Positions 1-8,620 of a DNA stretch of 64,000 nucleotides are shown here, piece after piece. Made by a program: the position numbers and the translations under genes. The stretch lies in contig NZ_BMJE01000003.1 of the NCBI RefSeq assembly GCF_014642915.1, forward strand, positions 1 to 64,000, written 5' to 3'. The DNA comes from Flavobacterium suaedae (GTDB taxonomy: Bacteria; Bacteroidota; Bacteroidia; Flavobacteriales; Flavobacteriaceae). The notes below the pieces were generated by a model, which was given only the letters and a program-made list of their open reading frames with translations, was not told where the DNA came from and made no database searches. Every line of letters starts with the position of its first letter. The first letter of the stretch is position 1.

Positions 1-1697
1 AAAATTGTACTTTTACTCATGATTCCCAACAAAGTAGATATAAAAGCAAGACGAAAAATGTTGTGAATTGCTTTCAAAATTGTACTTTTACTCATGATTC
101 CCAACTAGAAAACGGTGTAAACGCGATAACAGCAAGTTGTGAATTGCTTTCAAAATTGTACTTTTACTCATGATTCCCAACCTAAACTATAAAAAAAGAA
201 AAGGCTTACTCGTTGTGAATTGCTTTCAAAATTGTACTTTTACTCATGATTCCCAACACATATATTAACCCAGCACAAGGACAAGTGTTGTGAATTGCTT
301 TCAAAATTGTACTTTTACTCATGATTCCCAACCAAAAAATGGTAAAGACTTGGATAGGACTAGTTGTGAATTGCTTTCAAAATTGTACTTTTACTCATGA
401 TTCCCAACCTGCTGGCTATGACTAATAACAATATATCAGTTGTGAATTGCTTTCAAAATTGTACTTTTACTCATGATTCCCAACATCGGGTTTCTTTGTA
501 TCCATACCTTATAGGTTGTGAATTGCTTTCAAAATTGTACTTTTACTCATGATTCCCAACCTGATTACAATGGGAATACGGGAGATACAGTTGTGAATTG
601 CTTTCAAAATTGTACTTTTACTCATGATTCCCAACCTTAAATGTTAGTTCAGAAACATTAAATGAGTTGTGAATTGCTTTCAAAATTGTACTTTTACTCA
701 TGATTCCCAACTAGAAGGCGTATTATTAATCCTACGGGCTTGTTGTGAATTGCTTTCAAAATTGTACTTTTACTCATGATTCCCAACAAAAAACAATGTG
801 CCTTCGGAATTTTACGAGTTGTGAATTGCTTTCAAAATTGTACTTTTACTCATGATTCCCAACGTTTTACCTTACATCGGTGGGTAAAGAGTAGTTGTGA
901 ATTGCTTTCAAAATTGTACTTTTACTCATGATTCCCAACCCGCGCAGGGTGTTACCGCAGCGTTGACTTGTTGTGAATTGCTTTCAAAATTGTACTTTTA
1001 CTCATGATTCCCAACCTTAGCGTTAATGGCTGCTGCCTGCATCATGTTGTGAATTGCTTTCAAAATTGTACTTTTACTCATGATTCCCAACCATATAAAG
1101 GGTAATTACTACTGAATACATGTTGTGAATTGCTTTCAAAATTGTACTTTTACTCATGATTCCCAACAATGTAAAGATGCTTGGAAACATCGTAATGGTT
1201 GTGAATTGCTTTCAAAATTGTACTTTTACTCATGATTCCCAACACACAAACCGAAATTATTAACTACTCTATAGTTGTGAATTGCTTTCAAAATTGTACT
1301 TTTACTCATGATTCCCAACAAGGAAAAGGGTATATGTATGATTGCGAGGGTTGTGAATTGCTTTCAAAATTGTACTTTTACTCATGATTCCCAACCTCCC
1401 ACGTGTCACGAGAAGAGATTTAAAGTTGTGAATTGCTTTCAAAATTGTACTTTTACTCATGATTCCCAACTCGCCCGAACAAATAGAAGCTGACTGGTAG
1501 TTGTGAATTGCTTTCAAAATTGTACTTTTACTCATGATTCCCAACCGAAGCGATACGAGCAACCAATACGTTACTGTTGTGAATTGCTTTCAAAATTGTA
1601 CTTTTACTCATGATTCCCAACCTGTTTACGGTTGGGTGCGACCTAAATGGTGTTGTGAATTGCTTTCAAAATTGTACTTTTACTCATGATTCCCAAC
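1..1697 (+). CRISPR. Type II-C CRISPR array, 22 spacers visible
   Basis: There are 22 complete 46-bp repeats starting at 60, 136, 212, 287, 363, 439, 515, 590, 666, 742, 818, 894, 970, 1046, 1122, 1198, 1274, 1350, 1425, 1500, 1576 and 1652, plus the last 30 bp of another repeat at 1-30. They separate 22 unique spacers of 29 or 30 bp. The repeat starts GTTGTGAATTGC and ends ATTCCCAAC, and I saw no variant repeat. The array continues beyond the window start. The tracrRNA anti-repeat at 7505-7528 is complementary to the plus-strand 5' half of the repeat, so crRNAs must be read on the plus strand, convergent with the cas genes. The repeat carries its own promoter-like elements (see findings). 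Confidence 0.98.
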
Positions 1698-1776
1698 ATA
1701 CCGAACTATAAAAAACTGGTATGTTGGTAGTTATGATGTCTTTTTGGAAATAAAAAAGCATGGGTTGTTTTTGATA

Positions 1777-1802
1777 TCCTTTCAGAAGGAAATAGCTTTT
1801 TT
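1777..1802 (+). terminator. Weak hairpin with T-run after the CRISPR array
   Basis: TCCTT (1777-1781) pairs with AAGGA (1786-1790) around a 4-nt loop, followed a few bases later by six T at 1797-1802. It lies between the last repeat and the cas2 stop codon, where plus-strand array transcripts and minus-strand cas transcripts meet. The stem is short, so this is only a possible terminator. The rest of 1698-1811 shows no gene and no further repeat. Confidence 0.25.
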
Positions 1803-1811
1803 AATCCTGAT

Positions 1812-2162
1812 TTAAAATAATTCTAATTGTTGCGAAGGCTTTTCAGTATCAACAGATTTCTTACCATAAAAAATTTCCATCATCCCAAATTGCTTATCTG
1901 TTATTTGCATAACGCCCACTTTACCATGAGGAGGTAAATTACCACGTACTCGTTTTGTATGCACTTCAGCATTTTCTCTACTGGCACAAAAGCGCATATA
2001 AATAGAAAATTGAAACATCGAGAAACCATCATCCAAGAGTCTTTTTCTGAATGAAGTGGCTATCTTCCTATCTTTTCGTGTTTCTGTCGGTAAATCAAAA
2101 AATACTAAAACCCACAAACTTCTATACTGGTTTAAACGTGTGTAATAACTATCATCATACAT
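1812..2162 (-). CDS. cas2: CRISPR-associated endonuclease Cas2, type II-C
   Basis: This is the 116-aa Cas2 subunit, which with Cas1 forms the spacer-integration complex. The start chosen is the Met before [14 protein letters not shown] at 2162, which matches the usual Bacteroidota II-C Cas2 N-terminus. An upstream in-frame Met at 2207 would add 15 residues inside cas1 that do not look like Cas2. Visible family signatures are [12 protein letters not shown] early (first beta strand with the conserved Asp), then FSIYMRFC, and a C-terminal [13 protein letters not shown] segment. The gene overlaps the end of cas1 by 8 bp, so the two are translationally coupled. It is the last gene of the cas9-cas1-cas2 operon. 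Confidence 0.95.
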   Translation of the reverse strand: MYDDSYYTRLNQYRSLWVLVFFDLPTETRKDRKIATSFRKRLLDDGFSMFQFSIYMRFCASRENAEVHTKRVRGNLPPHGKVGVMQITDKQFGMMEIFYGKKSVDTEKPSQQLELF

Positions 2163-3048
2163 ATACAGGATATAAAATTTTCCTTGAAGATCCTTCAAAA
2201 CACTCATGCAATGAATTTGTAGTTCGGCTCATGGCTACCATTAAAGGGCTTTTTTTGCCATCAATAGTAACATCTATAGCAGCAATGCTTAACAGGTGCT
2301 TTTTTATATCAATGGTTAGTTCTTCAAAATTGTCCTCGTTTTCTAAAATATGGCAAACAATTAAATCTACAAATGGTCGATATGGTTCCATAATGTCATC
2401 AGCAAGACAATAAGCATTGTATTTATTTCTATGAAATATCCCTAAAGTTGGTAGCATCCCCGAACTAACTAAAGCTCTTGCTGTAATACCTCGTAATATG
2501 GCATAGCCATAATTAAGTAAATTATTGGGAGGGACTCCATTTTGATGTCTTGTAAAATTTTCTATATCAAATAAATTTTGCCAATAATAAACTGCTGCTC
2601 TCGCTTCGTGGTTAAGTGTGTCACCTGAAGTTACATTTTTTGCCCATTGCTGCATTTTTCTAATGGGCGTGCCACGCTCTTGTAATAATCCTGCCTGATT
2701 TAAAATTTTTGAAGCTACTGTTTGTTGCCACAAATTCTTCTTTAAGGGTAGTGATGCGTTAATTTGACTTTTAAAGCGTTCTGACTGTTCCGTATGCCCG
2801 CTGAGAGGCATAAGAAGCCCTATTGGCATATGCTGCTGATTACAATTTATAATAGCTGCTTTATTGTAAATCAGCTTTTCAAGAAGACCGTTAGTTATAG
2901 TAATTTGCTGATTTTCAAGTACCAGCATACCAATATCTTCGATAGGAACAGTTTTAGTTTCTTCGCTATCAGGATAGGTAACTACAAGTTGTTCATTTTT
3001 AGTGCTTAAATAAGCAGAATTGCCAAAAAACAGAGTACGCTTTATCAT
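2155..3048 (-). CDS. cas1: CRISPR-associated endonuclease Cas1, type II
   Basis: This 297-aa Cas1 is the integrase that inserts new spacers into the array. The N-terminal beta domain begins [15 protein letters not shown]. The C-terminal helical domain holds the expected metal ligands: a Glu in [12 protein letters not shown] (about residue 151), His in GIFHRNKYN (about 205) and Glu in [12 protein letters not shown] (about 220). The length is normal for the family. The gene starts 11 bp after cas9 and overlaps cas2 by 8 bp, so all three are one operon. There is no csn2 or cas4, which fits subtype II-C. Confidence 0.97.
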   Translation of the reverse strand: MIKRTLFFGNSAYLSTKNEQLVVTYPDSEETKTVPIEDIGMLVLENQQITITNGLLEKLIYNKAAIINCNQQHMPIGLLMPLSGHTEQSERFKSQINASLPLKKNLWQQTVASKILNQAGLLQERGTPIRKMQQWAKNVTSGDTLNHEARAAVYYWQNLFDIENFTRHQNGVPPNNLLNYGYAILRGITARALVSSGMLPTLGIFHRNKYNAYCLADDIMEPYRPFVDLIVCHILENEDNFEELTIDIKKHLLSIAAIDVTIDGKKSPLMVAMSRTTNSLHECFEGSSRKILYPVYV

Positions 3049-3059
3049 ATCGTGAAGGA

Positions 3060-6000
3060 TTAATATTCACCTATTTGTACTATTTGTCCTAAATGATTAG
3101 CTCTTACTTTTACAATATTCAATAAGGGTGAAGTACTTCTAATATTTTTATATACTATTTCTTTTAATTCTTTTTTCTCTTCAACTGTAGTTTCTAAATG
3201 ATGTCTGAACATATAGTTTTTTGTAGCTATTTTTTGTACTCTAAACAAATTAGGACTGATTATCTCCCTGTTTTTAGGATCAAGTAGATCAATAGCTGCA
3301 GGGTCAAAACCAGTTTCAGTATTTGGGAAAACAAAAAACTCATTTTGTTTCATGGTAAATAAAAACTCCCAGCCATTTTTATGATTTTTATTAATAATAG
3401 GAAGTCCTAAATTTTTGCGCATTACGGCCTCGTAAAAAGAAACTACCTCTTCTTGCAAATTCCCTTTTTCATCCCTGTAAACAGCAACGTGATGATTGTT
3501 ACCTGTACTTACAAAATCAGCAGGGATGGGCTTACCATTCTTATCTAAAATTTCGTTGCCATTATGGTCTTTTTTAGTGTGTAATGCCTCTGCATTACTT
3601 ATACCGCTTATAGTAACTCGTTTTATACTAATATTTTTTTTCTTTTCATTCTCACTTTCATAATATTTTAACCAAATAGGGTTTTCATCAAGATTAGAAA
3701 AAGCCTTTTTGGCATCGCCATATTCATGTAGTCGGTTTAAAAGCAGTTCTCTTACTTTAGCATCAATTACTTTATTGATACTTTTCTCATCTTTAAAGTT
3801 ATCAGGAGTAACCTCTTTCCGTATAGTATATACCTCTATGGGTACTGATATTGCTACCTTGTCCGGTACAACTTGAGTGTTATTGTGAAAATAAACGGGA
3901 TTTTTAGCCAGTGAATTTTTACCTGTAAAAGCTTTTTTAGGATCGTTATCATAGGCTGCTAAGCGCTCTAGCAAAGCATCACGATAGTCTTTTTTTACTA
4001 CTGTATTGATAACCTCGGCGATAAAGTTTACATTTACTTTTTCTTGTTTAGTAACATATTGTGTTATTTTACCATAAACGGTTTCTTTATGCAGTTGTCC
4101 GCGAGGAGTAAGCTGCTCTTTTGTTTTTGTTCCTTTGGCTGTTTTAGTAACATTCTTGTTTTTAGTAACTACTTTATTTTTGGCTTTATACGAAACAATA
4201 ATATTTTCTAAATGTTTTTTTGCTTCTTCCCTGAAGTTTGGAATGGGCGATTTAAATTTTAGTTTGCCCTTATCTTTCGCTAAATATTTTTTCTCAATAC
4301 CCAATATGTTTTTAGCCTTTTTATCATCCTTATTTTTGGCATTAAGATTACTTAAATACTGAATATAAACGTCTTTTGTAAAAGCTACTGTTAGGGCATC
4401 CATAGCGTGATGGCGGTGGTCGTTACGTTTTGTCCAGTCGTTTATTTTTCGTAAACGCTCCCCATTTTTGCCTTCTTCTTCTCTGGTTAGTCCCAATTTG
4501 TGGTATTTTTCCCAATTAAGTTCTTTCATTATCTCAATCAATTGCCAGTCTTCACGCAACCTATCGGTAATACTGCCAATAGTAGTAGTTACGTTTCTTG
4601 AAACTTCCAGCAGTAATTCTTTAGCTTTTTTGGCAATATATTGTGTTTCTCTTTTCTGTCTTTCAATAAACCCTTCCGGGATTTCATTGTCAGGCATTAA
4701 AAGCTTTTTATACTTCGTATATTTTATCTTCCCTGCTTTAAAAAGCTCATTAACCCGGCTTTGGTACTGTTCGAAGTCAAATTCATTATGCTTTTCCTGA
4801 CAGATAGAAAATGCCGTACGATTACTTTTATCAATATTAAACTGTCTTTCACACAATGTTTTATTGGAGAAACTGTCGTCAAATAACCGTGATTTAGGTA
4901 TAATGTGCTCAATATCATACTCTTTCGTGAAAAGTTTAGATGGTTCTATACACTTACCTGTGTAAAGTGATATCCCATTAGTTTCTTTCCATAGTTTATA
5001 GCAGATAATATCATTTCGTGTTACTCTTCGTAAGCCATATTCCGATTTTAGTAATTTTCTTATTTCTTCATGTTCCTTGGTTGCTTTATTTATTGCTCTG
5101 GTAATTTCCCCACGCTGTTCGCTGTTCGCTTTAAGCTCGCGAGCTAACTCTACCCGTATCTCATCGGGCGTACCCATCGTTGGGTCGGCAATAATAGCAT
5201 TAACAACGTTTATCATTTGGTTAAGAATTTTCTCAACCACAGGATTGCGAAGACTGTTCTTTTTTAAAAGTTGAAGTTTTTCTTTCAGATGCCTGTTTTC
5301 ATTCTCTTCCTTTGTTAATAATGAAGAATGGTTATAGCCTGCCCTATCACAGGCTTTATCATAAATGAGCCCATCTTTTAAATAGGGTAAAATCTTTTTT
5401 ATAGCTTTAGCGCTAAGGTTTGCATAATCAGCTTGCAGATCTATATTAGCAATATGGTGTGTATGCTCCGGCTTAAAGCCAAACTTGTCTTGTAATGTTT
5501 TTTTTAGTTTGGTATCATCTTCTGCCGAATAGAGTAGATGCCATAACTGGTAATACGGCTGTTTGTCAAAAGCATCGCCTTGTAGCTCGGCATTAAATTC
5601 TAAAATACGGGTATCAATATTCAGGTCTTTAAATAATGACGCTGTTGTACTCTTTATATCCTCAGCATCCATTTTAGAGAAGTCAAGATTATCTTGCCCC
5701 TCTTGCCGTAAAATAGTTTCAAAAGCTTTATATAATGCTGTATTAGTTCTGTTACCTTCAATTTTTTTAAAGTTAACCTCATGCATTCTTTTATCCAAAT
5801 TAAAGAATTTAAGAAGCTGTAGATCGGTTAAATTATCTTTAAAGTTTAGAGTCTCACTAAGGCTATTTTTAGCATCCTCGTCTAAAAGCAATGTTTCTTT
5901 TGTTTCAGTATTTTTAATAACGATGGCATTAATATTTTGCCATATCCTAAACTCCTGAAATAGTGGAGATGATTTTGGTATTACCCTGTGTTGCTTTTCA

Positions 6001-7136
6001 AATTCGCAATGACTTATTAAATGTTTTTGCGATTTTAAACGCCTTTGGTAAAAAATAGTAATATCCCTAACTTCTTTTCTAAGTGCTTCGGTGAGTTCTT
6101 TATGATGCTTTGATTGTGTTTCCCATATCCTGTCAAACTCATCCATATAATCCTGACGGTAAAACACTTGGTTTTTCAGACTGTTATGCGAATTTTCTAC
6201 AAGTTGTTGGTATAAATACTGACCTACGGTAAGGTTGTTAAAATACAACTTTTTACTACGGTCGCTTATAGCTCCTAAATAACCGCTTGAACCATTAATT
6301 TGATTATTAACCTCTGTTAGTATATAAGCCACTTCTTGTTGAGTTAATTGCTGCTCTAATGCTTTAGCTCGCCATTCATATTGTTGTAGTCTTATTTGCT
6401 CACGGCTTCCTTTATTTTCGGCAAGTTCTATATTAAGTGTTTTAGTAAAGTATTCTAGTGTTTTATTTCTTGGGATTCCTTTTATAACCTCCAGCAACTC
6501 ATCATTAAAAATTTCAGGATAAAATTGATTTTGGAAATGCACAATTTTTTCAAATTCGCTGGTAAGGTCTGAGTGGTAAAAATCAGGGATATAGTTACCA
6601 CCTTCGGATAGACTGGCATATACCCACTGACCAGGAGTGATGTTTTTGTTGTACAATTCTTTGGCTATTGCCATGCCGTCAATTGCCTGGCCATCATCTT
6701 CCGATTTTGCTTTACGGCTGCTTTTATAGCCTCGTTTTTTATTAATCATTAGGAGTACCTTGACTAATTCCTCTTTTGAAATCATCTCGGTTGCTGCTTT
6801 TGCTCTTACTTCATAAGTAGAAAAAGTAGTATTATTTCCATCTTCGGCATACTGGTAATCTTTCGGTATAAATCCCGCTTCTTTAAAAATTTCAAGAAGT
6901 GCTTCACGTCTTAGTTTAAAACGTTGCAAGTTTCTCCTTGCTCCGCGTTTCAGTGTTCTGTCGGCATTGATAGAAATTGTATTTCCTTTTTTAAAGTCCG
7001 ATTCTTCCTCTGTAGTTAGCGGTACAATACGAACTCCGGTGTTTATAATTTCAGATTTTTTGTCGATATCGTCTTCATGCACAAATGCCCAACCTATGGA
7101 TGCTGAACCTAAATCAAGTCCTAATATTTTTTTCAT
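3060..7136 (-). CDS. cas9: CRISPR-associated endonuclease Cas9, type II-C
   Basis: This is a 1358-aa RNA-guided DNA endonuclease of the long Bacteroidota II-C group. RuvC-I is at the N-terminus (ILGLDLGSASIGWAF, catalytic Asp8). The Arg-rich bridge helix follows around residues 64-80 (RGARRNLQRFKLRRE). RuvC-II has Glu at about 663 (EIRVELAREL). The HNH motif YDIEHIIPKSRLFDD has its catalytic His at about 744 and an Asn in SNKTLC. RuvC-III is at about 905-915 (HRHHAMDALTVAF). All catalytic residues are present, so the enzyme should be active. It heads the cas9-cas1-cas2 operon. A consensus Bacteroidota -7 box lies 20 bp upstream, and a predicted guide RNA matches the adjacent -33 region, suggesting autoregulation. 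Confidence 0.98.
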   Translation of the reverse strand: MKKILGLDLGSASIGWAFVHEDDIDKKSEIINTGVRIVPLTTEEESDFKKGNTISINADRTLKRGARRNLQRFKLRREALLEIFKEAGFIPKDYQYAEDGNNTTFSTYEVRAKAATEMISKEELVKVLLMINKKRGYKSSRKAKSEDDGQAIDGMAIAKELYNKNITPGQWVYASLSEGGNYIPDFYHSDLTSEFEKIVHFQNQFYPEIFNDELLEVIKGIPRNKTLEYFTKTLNIELAENKGSREQIRLQQYEWRAKALEQQLTQQEVAYILTEVNNQINGSSGYLGAISDRSKKLYFNNLTVGQYLYQQLVENSHNSLKNQVFYRQDYMDEFDRIWETQSKHHKELTEALRKEVRDITIFYQRRLKSQKHLISHCEFEKQHRVIPKSSPLFQEFRIWQNINAIVIKNTETKETLLLDEDAKNSLSETLNFKDNLTDLQLLKFFNLDKRMHEVNFKKIEGNRTNTALYKAFETILRQEGQDNLDFSKMDAEDIKSTTASLFKDLNIDTRILEFNAELQGDAFDKQPYYQLWHLLYSAEDDTKLKKTLQDKFGFKPEHTHHIANIDLQADYANLSAKAIKKILPYLKDGLIYDKACDRAGYNHSSLLTKEENENRHLKEKLQLLKKNSLRNPVVEKILNQMINVVNAIIADPTMGTPDEIRVELARELKANSEQRGEITRAINKATKEHEEIRKLLKSEYGLRRVTRNDIICYKLWKETNGISLYTGKCIEPSKLFTKEYDIEHIIPKSRLFDDSFSNKTLCERQFNIDKSNRTAFSICQEKHNEFDFEQYQSRVNELFKAGKIKYTKYKKLLMPDNEIPEGFIERQKRETQYIAKKAKELLLEVSRNVTTTIGSITDRLREDWQLIEIMKELNWEKYHKLGLTREEEGKNGERLRKINDWTKRNDHRHHAMDALTVAFTKDVYIQYLSNLNAKNKDDKKAKNILGIEKKYLAKDKGKLKFKSPIPNFREEAKKHLENIIVSYKAKNKVVTKNKNVTKTAKGTKTKEQLTPRGQLHKETVYGKITQYVTKQEKVNVNFIAEVINTVVKKDYRDALLERLAAYDNDPKKAFTGKNSLAKNPVYFHNNTQVVPDKVAISVPIEVYTIRKEVTPDNFKDEKSINKVIDAKVRELLLNRLHEYGDAKKAFSNLDENPIWLKYYESENEKKKNISIKRVTISGISNAEALHTKKDHNGNEILDKNGKPIPADFVSTGNNHHVAVYRDEKGNLQEEVVSFYEAVMRKNLGLPIINKNHKNGWEFLFTMKQNEFFVFPNTETGFDPAAIDLLDPKNREIISPNLFRVQKIATKNYMFRHHLETTVEEKKELKEIVYKNIRSTSPLLNIVKVRANHLGQIVQIGEY

Positions 7137-7155
7137 CTTAATAACGGTATTTCTA

Positions 7156-7185
7156 CAAATTTAAAAAAATAAAAAACTCATCACA
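7156..7185 (-). promoter_or_regulatory. Predicted cas9 promoter
   Basis: On the minus strand 7163-7156 reads TAAATTTG, a perfect match to the Bacteroidota -7 consensus TAnnTTTG. The -33 element is weak: TGTG at 7185-7182, 18 nt away. Transcription should start near 7149, leaving a leader of about 13 nt before the cas9 ATG at 7136. The -33 region overlaps the 10-nt sequence complementary to the predicted guide (7180-7189). Confidence 0.6.
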
Positions 7186-7189
7186 TTGA
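7180..7189 (-). promoter_or_regulatory. Predicted Cas9 self-target in the cas9 promoter
   Basis: The minus strand reads TCAATGTGAT here, identical to 7333-7342 on the plus strand, the 10 nt directly 5' of the stand-alone half repeat at 7343. In a type II guide those bases would be the seed. The 3' flank on the protospacer strand is GAGTTTTTTATTT, where a PAM would have to lie. The next base 5' mismatches, so pairing is about 10 nt, which is in the range that gives binding without cleavage in known Cas9 autoregulation. This is inferred from sequence alone. Confidence 0.5.
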
Positions 7190-7310
7190 TATATTTTATT
7201 ATTTTTATATATTTGTAATGTAAATTTTGATTCTCTGTTGACGAACAGGTTTTAAGTGGGTCCAAACCATTCTTGTATTGATCCCGAGTTAATATACTTA
7301 ATTTGCATTT

Positions 7311-7362
7311 TTATGCAACGTAACATGACATGTCAATGTGATGTTGTGAATTGTTTTCATAT
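7311..7362 (+). ncRNA. Putative natural guide RNA (scaRNA/tracr-L-like) with half repeat
   Basis: Positions 7343-7359 match the first 17 nt of the CRISPR repeat with one change, C to T at repeat position 12. That change restores pairing with A7518 of the tracrRNA, where array repeats have a C-A mismatch, so this half repeat pairs with the anti-repeat over 16 bp with one wobble and no mismatch. A -7-like box TTAATTTG at 7298-7305 would start an RNA near 7311, giving about 32 nt of guide before the repeat, the geometry of a crRNA. The guide also contains a perfect palindrome TGACATGTCA (7326-7335). The RNA could end alone or run on into the tracrRNA to 7583 as a natural single guide. No terminator is seen before the tracrRNA. 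Confidence 0.5.
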
Positions 7363-7471
7363 TATTTAAAGAGGTCATAATTATGATTTATTTATTTGTT
7401 AAAAGTAATGAAGTATTCTAAAAAGAACATCCCTATTATTAGGTATTTTTTAGATATTCGTAAAAATAAAG

Positions 7472-7501
7472 TTGTAATCAAAAAAATATTTTGTATAATT
7501 G
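7472..7501 (+). promoter_or_regulatory. tracrRNA promoter
   Basis: TTG at 7472-7474, a 19-nt spacer, then TATAATTG at 7494-7501. This matches the Bacteroidota promoter pattern with one mismatch in the -7 box. The predicted start, near 7507, falls at the first bases of the anti-repeat. Confidence 0.65.
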
Positions 7502-7504
7502 TAT

Positions 7505-7583
7505 TACAATTTTGAAAACAATTCGCAATAAGGATTATTCCGTTGTGAAAACATTCAATGCGGTCTTCGGATCGCATTTTTTT
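7505..7583 (+). ncRNA. tracrRNA of the type II-C system
   Basis: The anti-repeat at 7505-7528 pairs with repeat positions 2-25 over 24 bp with one G-U wobble and one C-A mismatch. It is followed by a small nexus-like hairpin (GGATTATTCC at 7532-7541), a linker, and a terminator hairpin in which TGCGGTC (7559-7565) and GATCGCA (7570-7576) close a TTCG tetraloop before seven T (7577-7583). The RNA is about 75-80 nt, divergent from cas9. It fixes the transcription direction of the array as plus. Confidence 0.92.
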
Positions 7584-7607
7584 AACCCTATACAATACGT
7601 ATAAATT

Positions 7608-8336
7608 TTATATTTCGGGACATACATACTTATTAATCATATAGCTGGTTATTGGTTTTAATGTTTTCCCTGTTTCAGGGTGTAACCCATACGAAGTAAA
7701 ATACTCCAACTCTTTTTTTGCATTTTTTCCGTACCAAATTTTAACTTCCCCGTTTGCATCAAAAAATTCGGTATTACAATCAACGGATACTTTTCTGAGG
7801 TTATCAACTCGGTATTCATTATATAATTTTAATTGGGAAAAATTATATTTTTCCAAGTCGAAATTTACTTCAACATACCTATCATTCTGCCATACCATCC
7901 AACGCTCATTATTAGAAAAATGAATAAGCAGCACAACTATAATTATACTACTAATAATAACAGTCGTTATTACAGATAATGTTTTGTTTTCTTTTATAAT
8001 AGTTAGTAATGTTTTTGATTCTTCAGTAAAGTCTTCCTTTATAGTAGTACCACCTTCATTAGCATCTTTAAAACTTTTAAAACTATCATAACCTAAATAA
8101 GAACACAAAGCCTCTACAACTTTTGGCTGTCTAATCATTACTTCTTCCTCACTTTCATCATTTGCTGATTTATAGCAATCAACTAAACTTCTTTCCCCAA
8201 ACTGAAACTTTTGATTTTCATAAATAAAGTCAGACAGCAGCTTTGCAGTGGCTGTAGTAGAGAGGGGGATACCATTTTCTTTTTCCTGTTCGGCTTTCAT
8301 CTTTTCAAAAGCCTTAATTATCAAGTTTCTATGCAT
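7608..8336 (-). CDS. Single-pass membrane protein of unknown function
   Basis: This 242-aa protein has an N-terminal cytoplasmic helical region (about 1-115), one strong membrane helix at about 118-138 (VITTVIISSIIIVVLLIHF), and a C-terminal extracytoplasmic domain of about 100 residues ending in a conserved-looking GLHPETGKTLKPITSY motif. I have the impression that this C-terminal motif recurs in Flavobacteriaceae membrane proteins, but I cannot name a family. It lies alone, downstream of and convergent with the tracrRNA terminator. The start at 8336 is the first Met of the frame and fits a helical N-terminus. Confidence 0.75.
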   Translation of the reverse strand: MHRNLIIKAFEKMKAEQEKENGIPLSTTATAKLLSDFIYENQKFQFGERSLVDCYKSANDESEEEVMIRQPKVVEALCSYLGYDSFKSFKDANEGGTTIKEDFTEESKTLLTIIKENKTLSVITTVIISSIIIVVLLIHFSNNERWMVWQNDRYVEVNFDLEKYNFSQLKLYNEYRVDNLRKVSVDCNTEFFDANGEVKIWYGKNAKKELEYFTSYGLHPETGKTLKPITSYMINKYVCPEI

Positions 8337-8460
8337 AATTTAAATATACTTTATTGAACATTAATTTTTTAGAAACTTTATCGAAAATAATTTCTCAAAA
8401 TTTTCTATTTCTTTTCAATTGTATTTCCAATGCGCAAAGCATAAAGTTATTTCATTTGTC

Positions 8461-8610
8461 TCAGAATTAATTATGGCCTTACACGCAATAAGGTTTGCGA
8501 AATTAAATTCTATGGGAGCTTTAAGATAAAGCTGTGTAACACACGGGAAGCAGTTATACTTCTTTATCTGTAGCTCCTTACTTCCCGCAAGGAGAGACGT
8601 CTCCTTTTTT
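8461..8610 (+). ncRNA. Candidate structured RNA ending in an intrinsic terminator
   Basis: Three stems follow each other with little space. Stem 1: AGAATT (8463-8468) with AATTCT (8506-8511), containing CCTTA (8477-8481) with TAAGG (8489-8493). Stem 2: GGAGCT (8515-8520) plus AGATAAAG (8524-8531) with CTTTATCT (8562-8569) plus AGCTCC (8572-8577). Stem 3 is the terminator at 8589-8610. No open frame fits. It could be a stand-alone small RNA or a 5' leader attenuating the lipoprotein gene at 8697. I could not match it to 6S, SRP, tmRNA or a riboswitch I know, and I found no convincing promoter upstream. The rest of 8337-8460 shows nothing. Confidence 0.5.
8589..8610 (+). terminator. Intrinsic terminator
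   Basis: AAGGAGA (8589-8595) and TCTCCTT (8600-8606) form a 7-bp stem with a GACG loop, running into a T-tract to 8610. It has no upstream gene on this strand, so it must end the RNA at 8461-8610 or act as an attenuator. Confidence 0.75.
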
Positions 8611-8620
8611 CAATAATAAC

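Noticed and set aside
1302..1562. Open frames on both strands inside the CRISPR array
   Set aside because: They consist of translated repeats and spacers. The repetition itself explains the open frame.
1..1697. Array transcribed on the minus strand with the cas genes
   Set aside because: The tracrRNA anti-repeat is complementary to the plus-strand repeat, and the repeat has promoter elements only on the plus strand.
2163..2207. Longer Cas2 start at 2207
   Set aside because: The extra 15 residues overlap cas1 and do not fit the Cas2 N-terminus.
7392..7595. Minus-strand 67-aa open frame over the tracrRNA
   Set aside because: It overlaps a strong tracrRNA with terminator and has no protein features.
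8461..8610. 6S RNA, SRP RNA or a known riboswitch
   Set aside because: The stem arrangement (three separate hairpins) and the lack of conserved loop motifs do not fit any family I could check by eye.
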